Positions 1-9,701 of a stretch of DNA of 64,000 nucleotides are shown here, piece after piece. Each line of letters begins with the position of its first letter. Position 1 is the first letter of the stretch. The translations under genes and the position numbers were made by a program. The DNA comes from CAWBRT01 sp963791145. Its GTDB lineage: Bacteria > Acidobacteriota > Terriglobia > Terriglobales > Acidobacteriaceae. The stretch covers positions 186,001 through 250,000 of the forward strand of contig CAWBRT010000006.1 in the NCBI GenBank assembly GCA_963791145.1. The letters are read 5' to 3'. Under the pieces are notes generated by a model. It had not been told where the DNA came from, searched no databases, and saw only the letters and a list, made by a program, of their open reading frames with translations.

Positions 1-476
1 CACTCGATGCGTGCGAGTACGTATCGAGGAGCGGTGGAGCGTCGTCACGCTAGCTCAGTGACGCTTCTGCCCATGGCCTTACCAACGAGGAATGCCCATT
101 TCCCGCTGGCACAGTTCAATGCACTACGCGGCGAAGCACTTACGCACGCAGCAATGCCTCCACGGCTGGGATGGGTAGCACAGTATACTCAAAGGGGCAA
201 AGAACTTGCAAGGGAAAGCTTTCGCCCAGCGGCGGGTGTAATCGGCGCGGTGCAACCGGCGCGAGTCACACTGGGGGAGAGCGGTTTGCCATTTCCCATT
301 TATGAATTCAGCTTCGGGCCGGACCGTAAAAATCCCGGGGAGAAGCTCAGGGTTTTCAGCAATTTATGAACTCTGGTCCGGCGGAATAAATTTTAGCCCG
401 CAAGGGGCGTGACTCGCGCGCCGTCCCTACGGGACTCGAATTCCATAACGCTGCTTCCCCACGCTGAAGCGTGGGG
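1..476. other. Gene-poor left edge with a strong hairpin
   Basis: I see no recognisable gene here. An open frame at 7-369 has no family resemblance or good ribosome site. A near-perfect hairpin (CCCCACGCT, loop GA, AGCGTGGGG) lies at about 457-477, directly against the broken dehydrogenase fragment that follows. It resembles the short palindromes scattered through other spacers of this window. Confidence 0.5.
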
Positions 477-700
477 CTATCTCTCGATCTTCGTCAACGG
501 GTGGTTCTGATCGATCGGCTCCGCCTCGTAAACATCTATGCCAGCTCCCAGCAGATGCCGCGACTGCAGGGCCTCGATCAGGGCCTTCTCGTCGACCAGT
601 CCGCCACGGCTGGTGTTGATCAGGATCGCGGCCGGCTTCATCGCCAGCAGACGCTCCCGGTTGATGAGATGGCTCGTCTGCCCGGTCGGAGAGCCATTGC
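477..700 (-). pseudogene. D-2-hydroxyacid dehydrogenase fragment
   Basis: About 66 codons match the C-terminal part of the NAD-binding domain of D-isomer 2-hydroxyacid dehydrogenases (SerA/GyaR type). Visible motifs are TSHLINRERLLAMKP, the conserved INTSRGGLVDE, and GAGIDVYEAEP. The family is normally 310-340 residues, so both the N-terminal two thirds and the C-terminal catalytic-His end (the LPNVVLTPH region) are missing. The end of homology coincides with the GC hairpin at 457-477. This is a gene remnant rather than a working enzyme. It lies upstream of the LysR gene on the opposite strand. Confidence 0.7.
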
Positions 701-989
701 ATTTTCCCCGGACGGCGGTAGCGTAAGCCAGCGTAGCATCCCGGTCCAATTGTTAAACGCAATCTGCCGAATAGCTACCGGCAATTAATTCCTCTTGGTT
801 TCGTTAATCGGGCCTTTCAACGAGCGTAAGAGTCTTGCCAGCGAAGCGCGATTCTGGCGTAATGTGTCGAAGCCGAGATCGCAGTTGCATCTCGCTGATG
901 AATCGTAAATGAAATGAGGCCTGAGGAAGAGCAAGAAGCAAAATCTCCGCTGCGGCGGAGACAAACCGCAAGTTAGTTTGGGAAAGACA

Positions 990-1943
990 ATGGAAAGTCG
1001 CGACCTGATGTTTTTCGAGGTTATCGCGGAGGAAGGCCACTGGGGCCGCGCGGCCGAACGTCTCGGGCGCACCAAGCCGGCATTGACGAAGTGTATCCGC
1101 AGGCTCGAGCGGGAGATCGGCGCCCCGCTCTTTCATCGTGTGGGACGCCGCGCCAGCCTTACGCAAGCGGGAGCGGCGCTCGTAACTCATGCCAAGCACA
1201 TGCACACGGCGCTGGATGACGCTATCAAGAACGTCTCCGACCTGGCTATGGGAAAGGCCGGGCACGTCCGTCTGGGCGTGGGAACGACGATCGTGGACTA
1301 TCTCTTGCCGCAGCTCTGCAGTTGGTTCCTGAAAGAAGCACCGCAGGTCACGATGGAACTTCGCGTCGGCCTCGGCGATGTACTGCGCGCGGCCCTGGCG
1401 GAAGGCAAGCTAGATGGAATCATCACCTCGTCTCTGCCGAGCGACGCGGGAAATTTCACCCAGCAGGACTGGTTTATCGACGACGTGGTGGTGGTGGCGC
1501 GCAAACGCCATCCCCTTGCGGGCAAACGGATCAGCATCGAAGACCTGACGAAATACGACTGGGTGTTGCCCAGCCAGGCAGTCGCCAGCCGGCAATGGAT
1601 CGACTGGGCGTTTCGCTCGCGCAATCTGACTGCACCACGAGTCCGCGCCGAAGTGAGCTCGGCACGGTTGGTCGCAAGCTTCGTTGAGCAGTCGGACCTG
1701 TTGAGCTTTGCCTCGCGCCGTACCCTGCGGCGGGGAGGGATGGCTGCCCGGCTGATCGAGCTGCCGCTGCAGGAGACCACCATGCAGCGAACGCTCAGTT
1801 TCCTCTGCCGGCGCAACGCCTACATTCCTCCCAGCCTGAAGCGCCTGGCCGAGGCGTTGCACAGCAGCGGAACGCCGCCAACGCCTGTCGCCGTTGAGCG
1901 GAACATCGGCCGGCGCGGACACTCTTCAGCCACGAAGGGTTGA
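990..1943 (+). CDS. LysR-family transcriptional regulator
   Basis: A LysR-type regulator of about 317 residues. The N-terminal winged HTH covers residues 1-60 (FFEVIAEEGHWGRAAERLG, then PALTKCIRRLEREIGAPLF), followed by a linker helix and a periplasmic-binding-fold effector domain from about residue 90. I chose ATG 990, preceded by GGAAAG, over an upstream TTG at 978 that has no ribosome site. The frame is intact, unlike most genes just downstream. The gene is followed on the same strand by the carboxylate island at 2.4-11.2 kb, so it is the obvious candidate regulator of that island. The effector is probably a carboxylic acid (inference). Confidence 0.9.
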   Translation: MESRDLMFFEVIAEEGHWGRAAERLGRTKPALTKCIRRLEREIGAPLFHRVGRRASLTQAGAALVTHAKHMHTALDDAIKNVSDLAMGKAGHVRLGVGTTIVDYLLPQLCSWFLKEAPQVTMELRVGLGDVLRAALAEGKLDGIITSSLPSDAGNFTQQDWFIDDVVVVARKRHPLAGKRISIEDLTKYDWVLPSQAVASRQWIDWAFRSRNLTAPRVRAEVSSARLVASFVEQSDLLSFASRRTLRRGGMAARLIELPLQETTMQRTLSFLCRRNAYIPPSLKRLAEALHSSGTPPTPVAVERNIGRRGHSSATKG

Positions 1944-2408
1944 GGCACGGCGCTCTAACGAGCGCGAGCGAGCGGTAAAAGAGTTGGTGGCCCCGGCAGC
2001 GGCGAGCCTCCTCACGATGACACCAATTGGGATACAGCATCTCTCTAGCAGGCGGAGAACGACGCGTTCCCTCAGGGGCTAAAGCCCGGATTTCTATTGG
2101 CTCGCAATGGCATGGCTAAAGCCATGCCCTTTCAAAGAAGTCGGTTGTGAAACAGGCTCTAACCTCGCGGGCAAGCCGCCTGAGACCGGGCGCAGGACTC
2201 CGCAAGTCCTCTCGGGGGGGGGGCTGATTGTTTCCTGCAGATTAACAATTGATAAAAATTAGAAACTGGACGAAGGTCACTGCTCGGCTTATGTTAAGCA
2301 GAACACAAGCGTTTAGGCTCAGCACCACATGCAGCGGCCTGCTTCGGCAGGGAATTGCCGCGGCTCGAATACCGGCCGTAGATAGAGGGGAATTCGCTTC
2401 TCGAGGGG
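1944..2408. other. Spacer with a dispersed repeat (type D) upstream of the catabolic genes
   Basis: No gene is seen. About 2068-2140 is a copy of a dispersed repeat built from CCCTCAGGGGCTAAAGCC, a variable centre, and a second GGCTAAAGCC followed by CCCTTTCAA. Related copies are near 4213-4375 and 51797-51880. A run of ten G lies near 2213-2222. AT-richer sequence at 2230-2300 is the likely promoter zone for the 2409 gene, but I cannot fix a promoter. Confidence 0.5.
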
Positions 2409-3677
2409 ATGACTTTGGCATCGACAATCACGGAAAAAATTCTGGCCAATGCCGCCGGCGTGGAACGGGTTACGCCGGGCGAGATCATCACCGCCAAGGT
2501 CGATGCGGTGATCGGGCATGACAATACCACCGCGGCCTTCCGCGAGCTGGAGAAGATGAAGGTCAACAAGGTATTCGACCGCAGCAAGGTCTACTTCACG
2601 GTCGATCATTTTGTTCCCAGCCCGACCATAGAGGCCGCCACTCAGCTCAGGGATCTCGGCGTCTACATCAAGAAATACGGGATCGAGCACTGGTTCGAGC
2701 AGGGGCGCGGAGGGGTTTGCCACGCGATCTTTCCCGAGGCGGGGCTGGTTCGTCCGGGCATGGTGATCGTGGGCAGCGACTCGCACACCTGCACCTACGG
2801 CGCGCTGTCGGCGTTCGCTTCCGGGTTGGGCACCACCGACGTGGCCGCCGCTATGGCACTGGGCGAGCTGTGGCTGAAGGTGCCCGCGTCTCTGCGCTTT
2901 GTCTTCGAGGGCAAGCTGCGGCCGATGGTCACCGGCAAAGACCTGATCCTCTATACCATCGGCCAGATCGGCGTCGATGGCGCGCTCTACAAGGCGATGG
3001 AGTTCACCGGCGAGCACGATCCGCACGCTGCCCATCGACGAGCGCTTCACGATCTGCAACATGGCTATCGAAGCCGGGGCGAAGAACGGCATCATCGCGC
3101 CCGACGAGATCACCATGAAATACCTGGAAGGCAGTACGCGGGAGCCGTTCGTGAAATTCGCCAGCGATCCGGATGCGGTCTACGAGGCCGAGTACCGCTG
3201 GGACGCCTCGACTATCGAGCCGCTGGTGGCGCAGCCGTTCCTGCCGTCCAACGTTGCGCCCGCAAGCGAGGTGAAGAACGTCAAAGTCGATCAGGTCGTC
3301 ATAGGGAGCTGCACGAACGGACGGATCAGCGATCTTCGCGCCGCCGCCCAGCGTCATCAAGGGAAAGAAGGCCGCGCCGCGGGGTACGGTTGCTGGTCTT
3401 CCCGGCGACCCAGCAGATCTATCTTGAAGCCATGCGGGAAGGCTTGCTGGAGATCTTCGTCGAGGCGGGAGCGATGATCTCTCCGCCGATCTGCGGTCCG
3501 TGTCTTGGCGGCCACATGGGGCTGCTGGCCGAGGGAGAAGTGGCGATCACCACCACCAACCGCAATTTCGTGAGCCGCATGGGACACAAGAACAGCAAGG
3601 TGTATCTGGCTTCCCCGTACACGGCGGCAGCGGCTGCCGTGGCGGGCTACATCATCGATCCAAGGCAGGTGAGCTAA
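2409..3677 (+). CDS. 3-isopropylmalate dehydratase/aconitase-like large subunit (frameshifted)
   Basis: Large subunit of the LeuC/homoaconitase branch of the aconitase family, which moves a hydroxyl by dehydration-rehydration using a [4Fe-4S] cluster. Removing three single-base insertions, near 3019, 3349 and 3383, restores a 421-residue protein, the normal length for the short archaeal-type LeuC. Cluster cysteines are visible in GSCTNGRISDL and CGPCLGGH; DSHTCTYGAL is also conserved. GAGGGG abuts ATG 2409 directly, so TTG 2415 (6 nt spacing) may be the true start. The small subunit starts one base after the stop. In this setting, with PrpD and LarA homologues and no leuA or leuB, a catabolic role is likelier than leucine synthesis (inference). 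Confidence 0.88.
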   Translation: MTLASTITEKILANAAGVERVTPGEIITAKVDAVIGHDNTTAAFRELEKMKVNKVFDRSKVYFTVDHFVPSPTIEAATQLRDLGVYIKKYGIEHWFEQGRGGVCHAIFPEAGLVRPGMVIVGSDSHTCTYGALSAFASGLGTTDVAAAMALGELWLKVPASLRFVFEGKLRPMVTGKDLILYTIGQIGVDGALYKAMEFTGEHDPHAAHRRALHDLQHGYRSRGEERHHRARRDHHEIPGRQYAGAVREIRQRSGCGLRGRVPLGRLDYRAAGGAAVPAVQRCARKRGEERQSRSGRHRELHERTDQRSSRRRPASSRERRPRRGVRLLVFPATQQIYLEAMREGLLEIFVEAGAMISPPICGPCLGGHMGLLAEGEVAITTTNRNFVSRMGHKNSKVYLASPYTAAAAAVAGYIIDPRQVS

Positions 3678-3678
3678 A

Positions 3679-4178
3679 GTGGCCGGCAAAGCATGGAAGT
3701 TCGGCGACGATGTGGATACGGACGCGATCATTCCGGGAAGGTTCCTGGCCGACTGGAACAAAACTCCCGAGAAGCTGAAAGCGCATTGTTTCGCGGACAT
3801 GAACCCGGCATTTGCCTCGCAGGTGCGAGGCCGGGGATTTCGTGGTCGGGGGAAAGAACTTCGGCTGCGGCTCCTCGCGCGAGGCGGCGCCGGTGGCGAT
3901 CAAGATGGCGGGCGTGAAGGTGATGATCGCCGAATCGTTTGCGCGCATTTTCTATCGCAACTCGATCAACGTCGGGCCTGCTGGCCCTGGAGTCGCCCGC
4001 GGCTTCGGCGGGAATCGCGGCGGGAGATCTGCTGGAGGTCGACACCGGGGCGGGGACGATCAAGAATCTGACGCAAGCGAAGACGTACAAGTTCAAGCCC
4101 ATTCCCTCTTTCCTGCAGCAGATTCTCGATGCCGGCGGATTGGCGCCCTACGTGAAGAAGCGATTGGGAGTCGCTTGA
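3679..4178 (+). CDS. 3-isopropylmalate dehydratase/aconitase-like small subunit (frameshifted)
   Basis: Small (swivel) subunit partner of the preceding gene. It starts with GTG 3679, one base after the large-subunit stop, so the two are translationally coupled. Motifs are DDVDTDAIIPGRFL near residue 10 and GKNFGCGSSREAAPVAI, which places the swivelling substrate loop. Two single-base insertions, near 3829 and 3977, break the frame. Removing them gives 165 residues, the usual LeuD length, ending in GLAPYVKKRLGVA. The residues on either side of each break are well conserved, so the break is either very recent or a sequence error. Confidence 0.88.
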
Positions 4179-4212
4179 GTGGATAGCATAAATGCACTTC
4201 GGTAAAACCGAT

Positions 4213-4375
4213 AATACCCTCAGGGTCTAAAGTGTGTGCGTGAGAACCCCATTTTTTACCGGTCCGACCCCATCATATTGGGGTCAGCGCGGCAATAAAG
4301 CTCACTATATGGCGTACGAAACTAGTTCTCACGCACACACTAAAGCCCCGCCCTTTCAAGGCAGTATTTGTGCAA
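4213..4375. repeat. Dispersed repeat type D, interrupted copy
   Basis: The left part reads CCCTCAGGGTCTAA and the right part TAAAGCCCCGCCCTTTCAAGG. These match the two conserved ends of the repeats at about 2068-2140 and 51797-51880. The centre is replaced by the palindrome-ended insert listed separately. Confidence 0.6.
4231..4341. mobile_element. MITE-like insert with 17-bp perfect terminal inverted repeats
   Basis: AGTGTGTGCGTGAGAAC at 4231-4247 is the exact reverse complement of 4325-4341. TAA occurs on both outer sides (4228-4230 and 4341-4343), compatible with a 3-bp target duplication. Inside, GACCCCA and TGGGGTC (4265-4284) form a second perfect stem. There is no coding capacity. The size, about 110 bp, fits a non-autonomous element. 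No related transposase is in the window. Confidence 0.6.
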
Positions 4376-4445
4376 CCAGTTCCAGGCGGGCGGATAACCG
4401 CAAAGGCAGTTCGCACTGAGAATTCGAACGTGGAGGTAGGTCCAT

Positions 4446-5729
4446 ATGCAGTCGATTGAATTTCCTTATGGAAAAGGATTTGTCACTCTCAACCTCGATG
4501 TGAAGCCGGGGGCCGAAGTTCTCATGCCGGAACTGGTTCCGGGAGTAGCGGATGAGCTGCAGGCGATCCGCGATGCTGTGGCCCGCCCGATCGGCAGCCG
4601 GCAACTGCAGGATCTTGCCCAGGGGAAGAGCTCGGTCGCAATCGTCATCAACGACATAACCCGGCCTTCGCCGACCGAGGCGATGCTGACGGCAATCGTG
4701 GAAAAGCTGGCGGAAGCCAATATTCCGCCGGCCAACATCAGCGTGCTTGTGGCAACCGGCAATCACGTTCCTCCCACGGAAGAAGACCTGCGAACCATCA
4801 TGGGAGCGTGGCGCTCGAAGCTCAGAGCTCGTGGTTCATGATTGCAACGACAAAACTGCGGTGACGTACATGGGCACAACCGGGCGCGGGATGCCGGTCT
4901 ATGTGAATACCGCGTACGCCGAGGCATCGCTGAAGATCATTACCGGCGTGATTACGCCGCACCAGTCCGCCGGATTCGGCGGCGGCCGCAAGGCGGTCGT
5001 GCCGGGCATCTGCGGACTGGAGACCCTGCGGACGCATCACTCGTTCCCGATTCGTCCGGCGGTGCCGATCCTGGGCATCATCAAGGACAATACCTTCCAT
5101 GAGGAGGCGGTCGCGCCGCCCGGCTGGCGAGAGTGGACTTCATCGTGAACGTGGTGAAGAACTATCGCGGCCAGGTGGTGGAGGCGGTGGCAGGCGATCT
5201 GGAAGCCGCGCACATGGCCGGGGTCGCGATCTGCGAGAAGTCCTGGGTGCGCAAATTCAATAAAGCCTACGATGTGGTATTCGTCAGTCCCGGACGCTAT
5301 CCCAAGGATATCGATCTTCACCAGGCGCAAAAGGGAATGGCGGTGGCCGAGCAGATCACGCGGCCCGGCGGGACGATCGTGTTGATCGCCGAATGCCCGA
5401 ACGGCGTGGGCAAATTCGGCAAGGTGCTGAAGGAAGCGAAGAGCGTCGAACAGGTTATCAGCGACTTCTACGCGCAGGGCTTTACTCCGGACCAGAACTC
5501 CAAGGCCTACATGTTCGCCCGCTGCTGCAAAGATCACAAGGTGTTCGTCGTGAGCTCGGCTCGATCCCAAAGAGGTCGGCGGAGATGTTCATGACCGGGT
5601 TCACTTCGGTAGCCGACGCCGCTGCTGCCGCTTTGTCGTCGTACGATCGGCCCGTCGGTTCTCTGCATTCCTTATGCGGGAGATTGCATTCCGGTTGTGG
5701 AATCGGTGGCAGCGGCGGCCGGCGGCTGA
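4446..5729 (+). CDS. LarA-like nickel-pincer racemase/epimerase family protein (frameshifted)
   Basis: Homologue of lactate racemase LarA, a family that racemises or epimerises alpha-hydroxy acids with a nickel-pincer nucleotide. Visible hallmarks are NDITRPSPTEAML near residue 80, VATGNHVPPTEEDL, YVNTAYAEAS, and HQSAGFGGGRKAVVPGI, the conserved glycine/lysine stretch. The frame breaks near 4812, 5122, 5560 and 5650. Stitching the frames gives a protein of about 425 residues ending in VLCIPYAGDCIPVVESVAA before TGA 5727-5729, the normal LarA length. The start has a GGAGG-like site (gtggaggtaggtcc) upstream. It lies in tandem with the LeuCD-like and PrpD-like genes, so its substrate is probably a hydroxy-carboxylate of the same pathway. 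Confidence 0.83.
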
Positions 5730-5850
5730 AGGGCTTGCAGCCGGAGCCGACGGATAAACGCTCGCGACAGCTGAAAAGCAGTTTCCGGAGCGGCCGAAGG
5801 GCACGGTGAACGCGCTCAAACGGCCGACAACGTTTCGAGGGAGAAAGACA

Positions 5851-7352
5851 ATGTCGAAACAACCAACTGGGTTATTGGCCGAATATGTCCATGATCTGCG
5901 AATGGCAGGCACTGCCGCCGGAGGTGGTGGAAGCGGCGAAGTTGCGCGTCCTCGACTATCTGGCTTCGGCCATGGCCGGGTATCGGCTGAACCGGAGACT
6001 TCAGCGACACGGTGACCCGGATGTATCGAGGACATGGGCGGCGCCAAAGAGAGCCGGGTCCTGTTCAGCGATCTGCAACTGCCGGCGCCGAATGCCGCCT
6101 TCCTGAACGCCGCCTACGGACACGGCGCCGACATCGATGACGGACACCGCACCGCCCAGGGACATCCGGGAATTGTCGTCATCCCCGCCGCCTTGGCGCT
6201 CGCCGAAGCGCATGCGCATGAGCGGCAAGGACGTGATCCTGGCCGTCGTGGCTGGTTACGACGTTTTTGTGCGCCTGGCCAGCGCCGTGAATCCGGCGCA
6301 TTTCAACCGCGGGTTTCACTCCACCGGTACGGTTGGGACCATTGCGGCCGGAGCGGCCGCGGCCAAGGTGCTGAACCTTGATTTCGATGGGAGTGCGCAA
6401 CGCCATCAGCCTGGCGGCGGTTCAGGCGGCCGGAGTGCACGAGGTCTCGGAGAGCGCGCAGGCCTCCAAGCCGCTCAGCCCCGCCAAGGCCGCTTACGGT
6501 GGCGTTCTTTCCGGACGCATGGCACGACTTGGGCATAGAAGGGCCTCACGAAGCCCTGGAGGGAAGCAAGGGATTCCTCAAGGCCTTCACCGACAAGTTC
6601 GATTTCGAGGTTCTGCAGAAGGAACTCGGGCAGAGGTTCGACATCACCACGTGCTATTTGAAGTTGTATCCCGCTTGCCGCCACTGCCACGGCGCTATCG
6701 ACGCCGCCGATTCGTTTGCACGAAGCCGGTGATGCGCGGCTGGAGGCGATCGACAAGATCAAGGTTTACATCTACCCGAACGCCATCAAGATCGTCGGCG
6801 GCATCTTCGAACCCGATTCGGCGGACGGTGCCAAATTCAGTCTGCCCTACTGCGTCGCCACCGGGTTGCGCAACGGCAGCTACACGCCTCGACAGCCTGG
6901 ACGTGGCGCGCAGCTTCGATTCCGGAATTCGCGAGCTGGTGCGCAAGATCGAGATCGTCAGCGATCCGGCACTCGAGAACCGCGCGGCGAACCTGCGCGG
7001 CGCCCGGGTCCAGCTGCTGTTCAAAGACGGCACGAGCAAAGAGGCGGCGGTAACGCTTGCCCAAGGGCGATCCGGAGGTTCCGGTCACGCAACGCGGACG
7101 TTGAGAACAAACTGCGGCGCAGCGCCGAAGGACTCGTGCCGGCGGATCGCGCGGAGGCGCTGATCAGAAGCCGTCTGGGAGCTGGAAAAGACGCCGGCGG
7201 CAAGCAGCCTGCTGACGTTTTGCACCAGCTCGTGCGATGCGCTAAGGCCGCTGCCATGCCGGCACGTACCAGCAAGCGTAAGGCTGCTTCTGCGAACGAT
7301 GGTCGGCGCGGCGCCGACTACTGGCGTTGCGTACGAAAGGACGGGAGAGTGA
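5851..7352 (+). CDS. MmgE/PrpD family protein (heavily frameshifted)
   Basis: Matches the MmgE/PrpD superfamily (2-methylcitrate dehydratase, cis-aconitate decarboxylase, iminodisuccinate epimerase). Recognisable pieces are PPEVVEAAKLRVLDYLASAM, AAYGHGADIDDGHRTAQGHPG, NRGFHSTGTVGTIAAGAAAA, SESAQASKPLSPAKAA, GIEGPHEALEGSKGF, and YPACRHCHGAIDAADS. These occur in the correct order but in all three frames, needing about ten shifts in 1.4 kb, the densest disruption in the window. ATG 5851 has a GGGAG site. The C-terminal end is uncertain. The longest reconstruction stops at 7350-7352, overlapping the next start as TGATG. Substrate is unknown. Confidence 0.82.
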
Positions 7353-8319
7353 TGGAAGGCAAACAACCTGCACCCCGAAGCATGTCTGAATCGGAGCTTG
7401 AAATTATTGCGAAGAATCTTCTTCCCGGCTCCATTGATTTCCATATTCATGGCGGTCCTGATGTCAGGCCGCGCAAAATGACGGAGTTCGCTGTCGCGCA
7501 AGCAGCCAAGCAGGCTGGCATGAAAGCCGTCATCATCAAGAACCATGTGACTCCCACGACTTTGCGCGCCCGGCTGATTTCGGAGGTGCTGGGGGATTCC
7601 CGGTGTTCGGCGGCCTGGTGCTGAACAAGCCGGCGGGAGGGCTGAATCCGTCGGCGGTGGATGTCGAACTCAAGCTGGGGGCGAAGGAAATCTGGCTGCC
7701 GACGATCTCCGCGGTTGCCCAGGTTCGACTGAACAAAGGAAACCTGGCGAACGCCGTGCACATCACCGACGAGCGCGGCGCTTTTCTGCCGGCCCTGATT
7801 GAAGTAATGGACCTGGTGGCAAAAGCGGGAGCGATCCTCGGGACGTCGCATCTGGCGCCCGACGAGGTTGAGAAGGTCGTCTGCCTGGCGCGCCAGAGAA
7901 AGATTCAGAAGATCATAGTCACGCACCCGGAAAACGATCCTCCCATGATGCCTCTCGATATGCAGAAGCGGCTGGCTACGCAAGGCGTCTTCTTCGAGCG
8001 GACTTTCGTTTCCACCCTGCCTCCCAGAAACATGACGGCCGAGATCCTGGCGGGACACATCAAGGCCGTGGGCGCGGAATCGACGATCATGGCGACCGAT
8101 CTCGGCCAAGCGGAAAACGACGAGCCGATAAAGGGCTTCATCACTTTATGAAGACCATGATGGCATTGGGCATACCTGCCGACCAGATCGCAACGATGGT
8201 GCAGAAGAATCCGGCCCAGGCTGCTTGGAATGCTGAGCTTCACGCTGAGGCGAGGGAGACACTACCATGAAGGACGTTACAGCCACGCAGAATACCGAAA
8301 TTCAAAAGCAGGGAAGTGA
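7352..8319 (+). CDS. DUF6282-type amidohydrolase-fold protein (frameshifted)
   Basis: The N-terminal half carries a metal-binding start typical of amidohydrolase-fold proteins: SIDFHIHGGPDVRPRK (HxH-like) near residue 30, then KAVIIKNHVTPT. After a frame break near 7590 it continues with GGLVLNKPAGGLNPSAV, GTSHLAPDEV, IIVTHPEND and IMATDLGQAENDEP. This is the pattern I associate with the DUF6282 family, which has no assigned reaction. A second break lies near 8150 and a third near 8226. ATG 7352 follows GGGAGAG. The tail overlaps the start of the MFS gene. A hydrolase or lyase step in the island is plausible, but this is inference. Confidence 0.72.
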
Positions 8320-9634
8320 CGGTTCTTCCCCGGCGTCGGCAGGCGAAGAGAACAAATTATCGCTGGACGCTGGCGATCTTCGCTTTCCTCGCGACGTTCG
8401 TCGCCTACCTGGACAGGGTCAACATGGCGGTCGCCACCCCGTCCATCATGCGCGAACTGCACTTCACGAAGGTCCAGATTGGAACGCTGCAGACGGCCTT
8501 CTTCGTCTGCTATGCGCTCTTCCAGGTTCCATCGGGCACGTTCACGGAGTTCTTTGGGCATCGCAAAGTCGGTCCCTATGGCGCTCGGCTGCTGGTCGAT
8601 CTTTACCTGCCTGACGGCGAGCTGCCGCAGCTTCGGCGCATGGATAGTGGTTCGGACACTGTTCGGACTGGGCGAGGCGCCCGTCTATCCCGGACTGAGC
8701 GCGGCTTACCCCAATTGGTTTCCCAAGAAGGAACGAGGCAAAGCGATCAGTTTCATGCTGGCAGGATCGAAATTCGGGCCGGTGATCGGAATTCCCCTGG
8801 CGACGCTCATCATGGTGCACTGGGGATGGCGTGCGGTGTTCGTTAGCTTCGGCGTGCTGGGAGTCATCTTGGCCGTCGCCTACTACCTTCTGCTGACGAA
8901 CTATCCGCACGAAAGCAAGTTCGTGAACCGGGCAGAGCTGGAGCATATCAACGAAGGGCAGGCGGCGAAAGACATCAAGAAGGTGATGCCACCCGTGGTC
9001 GGACTTCTTCCGCTCCGGCCAGTTCTGGGCCATTGGCGGGCAGTTCACGGCCGCTATTTATATCAACTACATGTTTCTTGCCTGGCTGCCGGTGTACCTG
9101 CTGGAAGCGCATCACTTCTCGCTGAAGCAGATGGGTTTTGCCGCCGCCATTCCGGAGCTGGGCTACGCCGTGGGTAACATCGTCTGCGGGGTGCTAAGCG
9201 ATTTCCTGATCGGCAGGGGATTGGTCGGCGCCAAGTCGCGCGCCTGGTTCGGCGGCATGGGCTTGGTGCTCTGTTGCGGCGGCCTTTACATGACGGCGAT
9301 CGCCGAGGGCAAAGTCGCGACGATCCTGTGGTTGACTTTTGCGCTCGCGTCGCTCGGCGCAACGATGAATGCCTCCTGGACAATCTGTGCCGACGTGGCA
9401 GGAAAGTTCGCGGGAACCGTCTCCGGCTGGATGAACTTCTGCGGCAACGTGGTCGGCGCCGCGGCGCCGCTCATTACCGGTTGGGTCGTCACGCGGTACG
9501 GCTGGACGTCGGCCATCATGCTTTCGGCGACGTGGGCCATTGTCGGGGCCGTGATCTGGATATTCGTCAAGCCGGATGTGCCGCTGAAGCATCGCTACGC
9601 CGAGCCGGTCCGGGCGACCGCGGCGCGCGCGTAA
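8267..9634 (+). CDS. MFS transporter, anion:cation symporter type (frameshifted)
   Basis: Major facilitator permease resembling the ACS group (glucarate, hexuronate and 4-hydroxyphenylacetate-type carriers). A cytosolic tail of about 30 residues precedes TM1 (WTLAIFAFLATFVAYLDRVNMAVATPSI, with its conserved D-R-x-N). Later segments include RTLFGLGEAPVYPGLSAAYPNW and a second six-helix half from about 9070. Frame breaks lie near 8335, 8570-8620 and 9000. The second half (9071-9634) is one clean frame. ATG 8267 follows GAGGGAGA. Such carriers import organic acids by proton symport, which fits the neighbouring enzymes. Confidence 0.85.
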
Positions 9635-9701
9635 GCGGGACCACGCGCGAGGTCGCTGAAATATCGATCAGCCCGTGCGTCGTTGCTATCGAGGAATGAA
9701 T

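Noticed and set aside
7..369. Open frame of 120 codons at the left edge
   Set aside because: No family resemblance, ribosome site or protein-like composition.
2409..9070. Programmed ribosomal frameshifting
   Set aside because: Breaks are too many, lack slippery sequences at conserved positions, and also occur in housekeeping genes such as gltB and proC.
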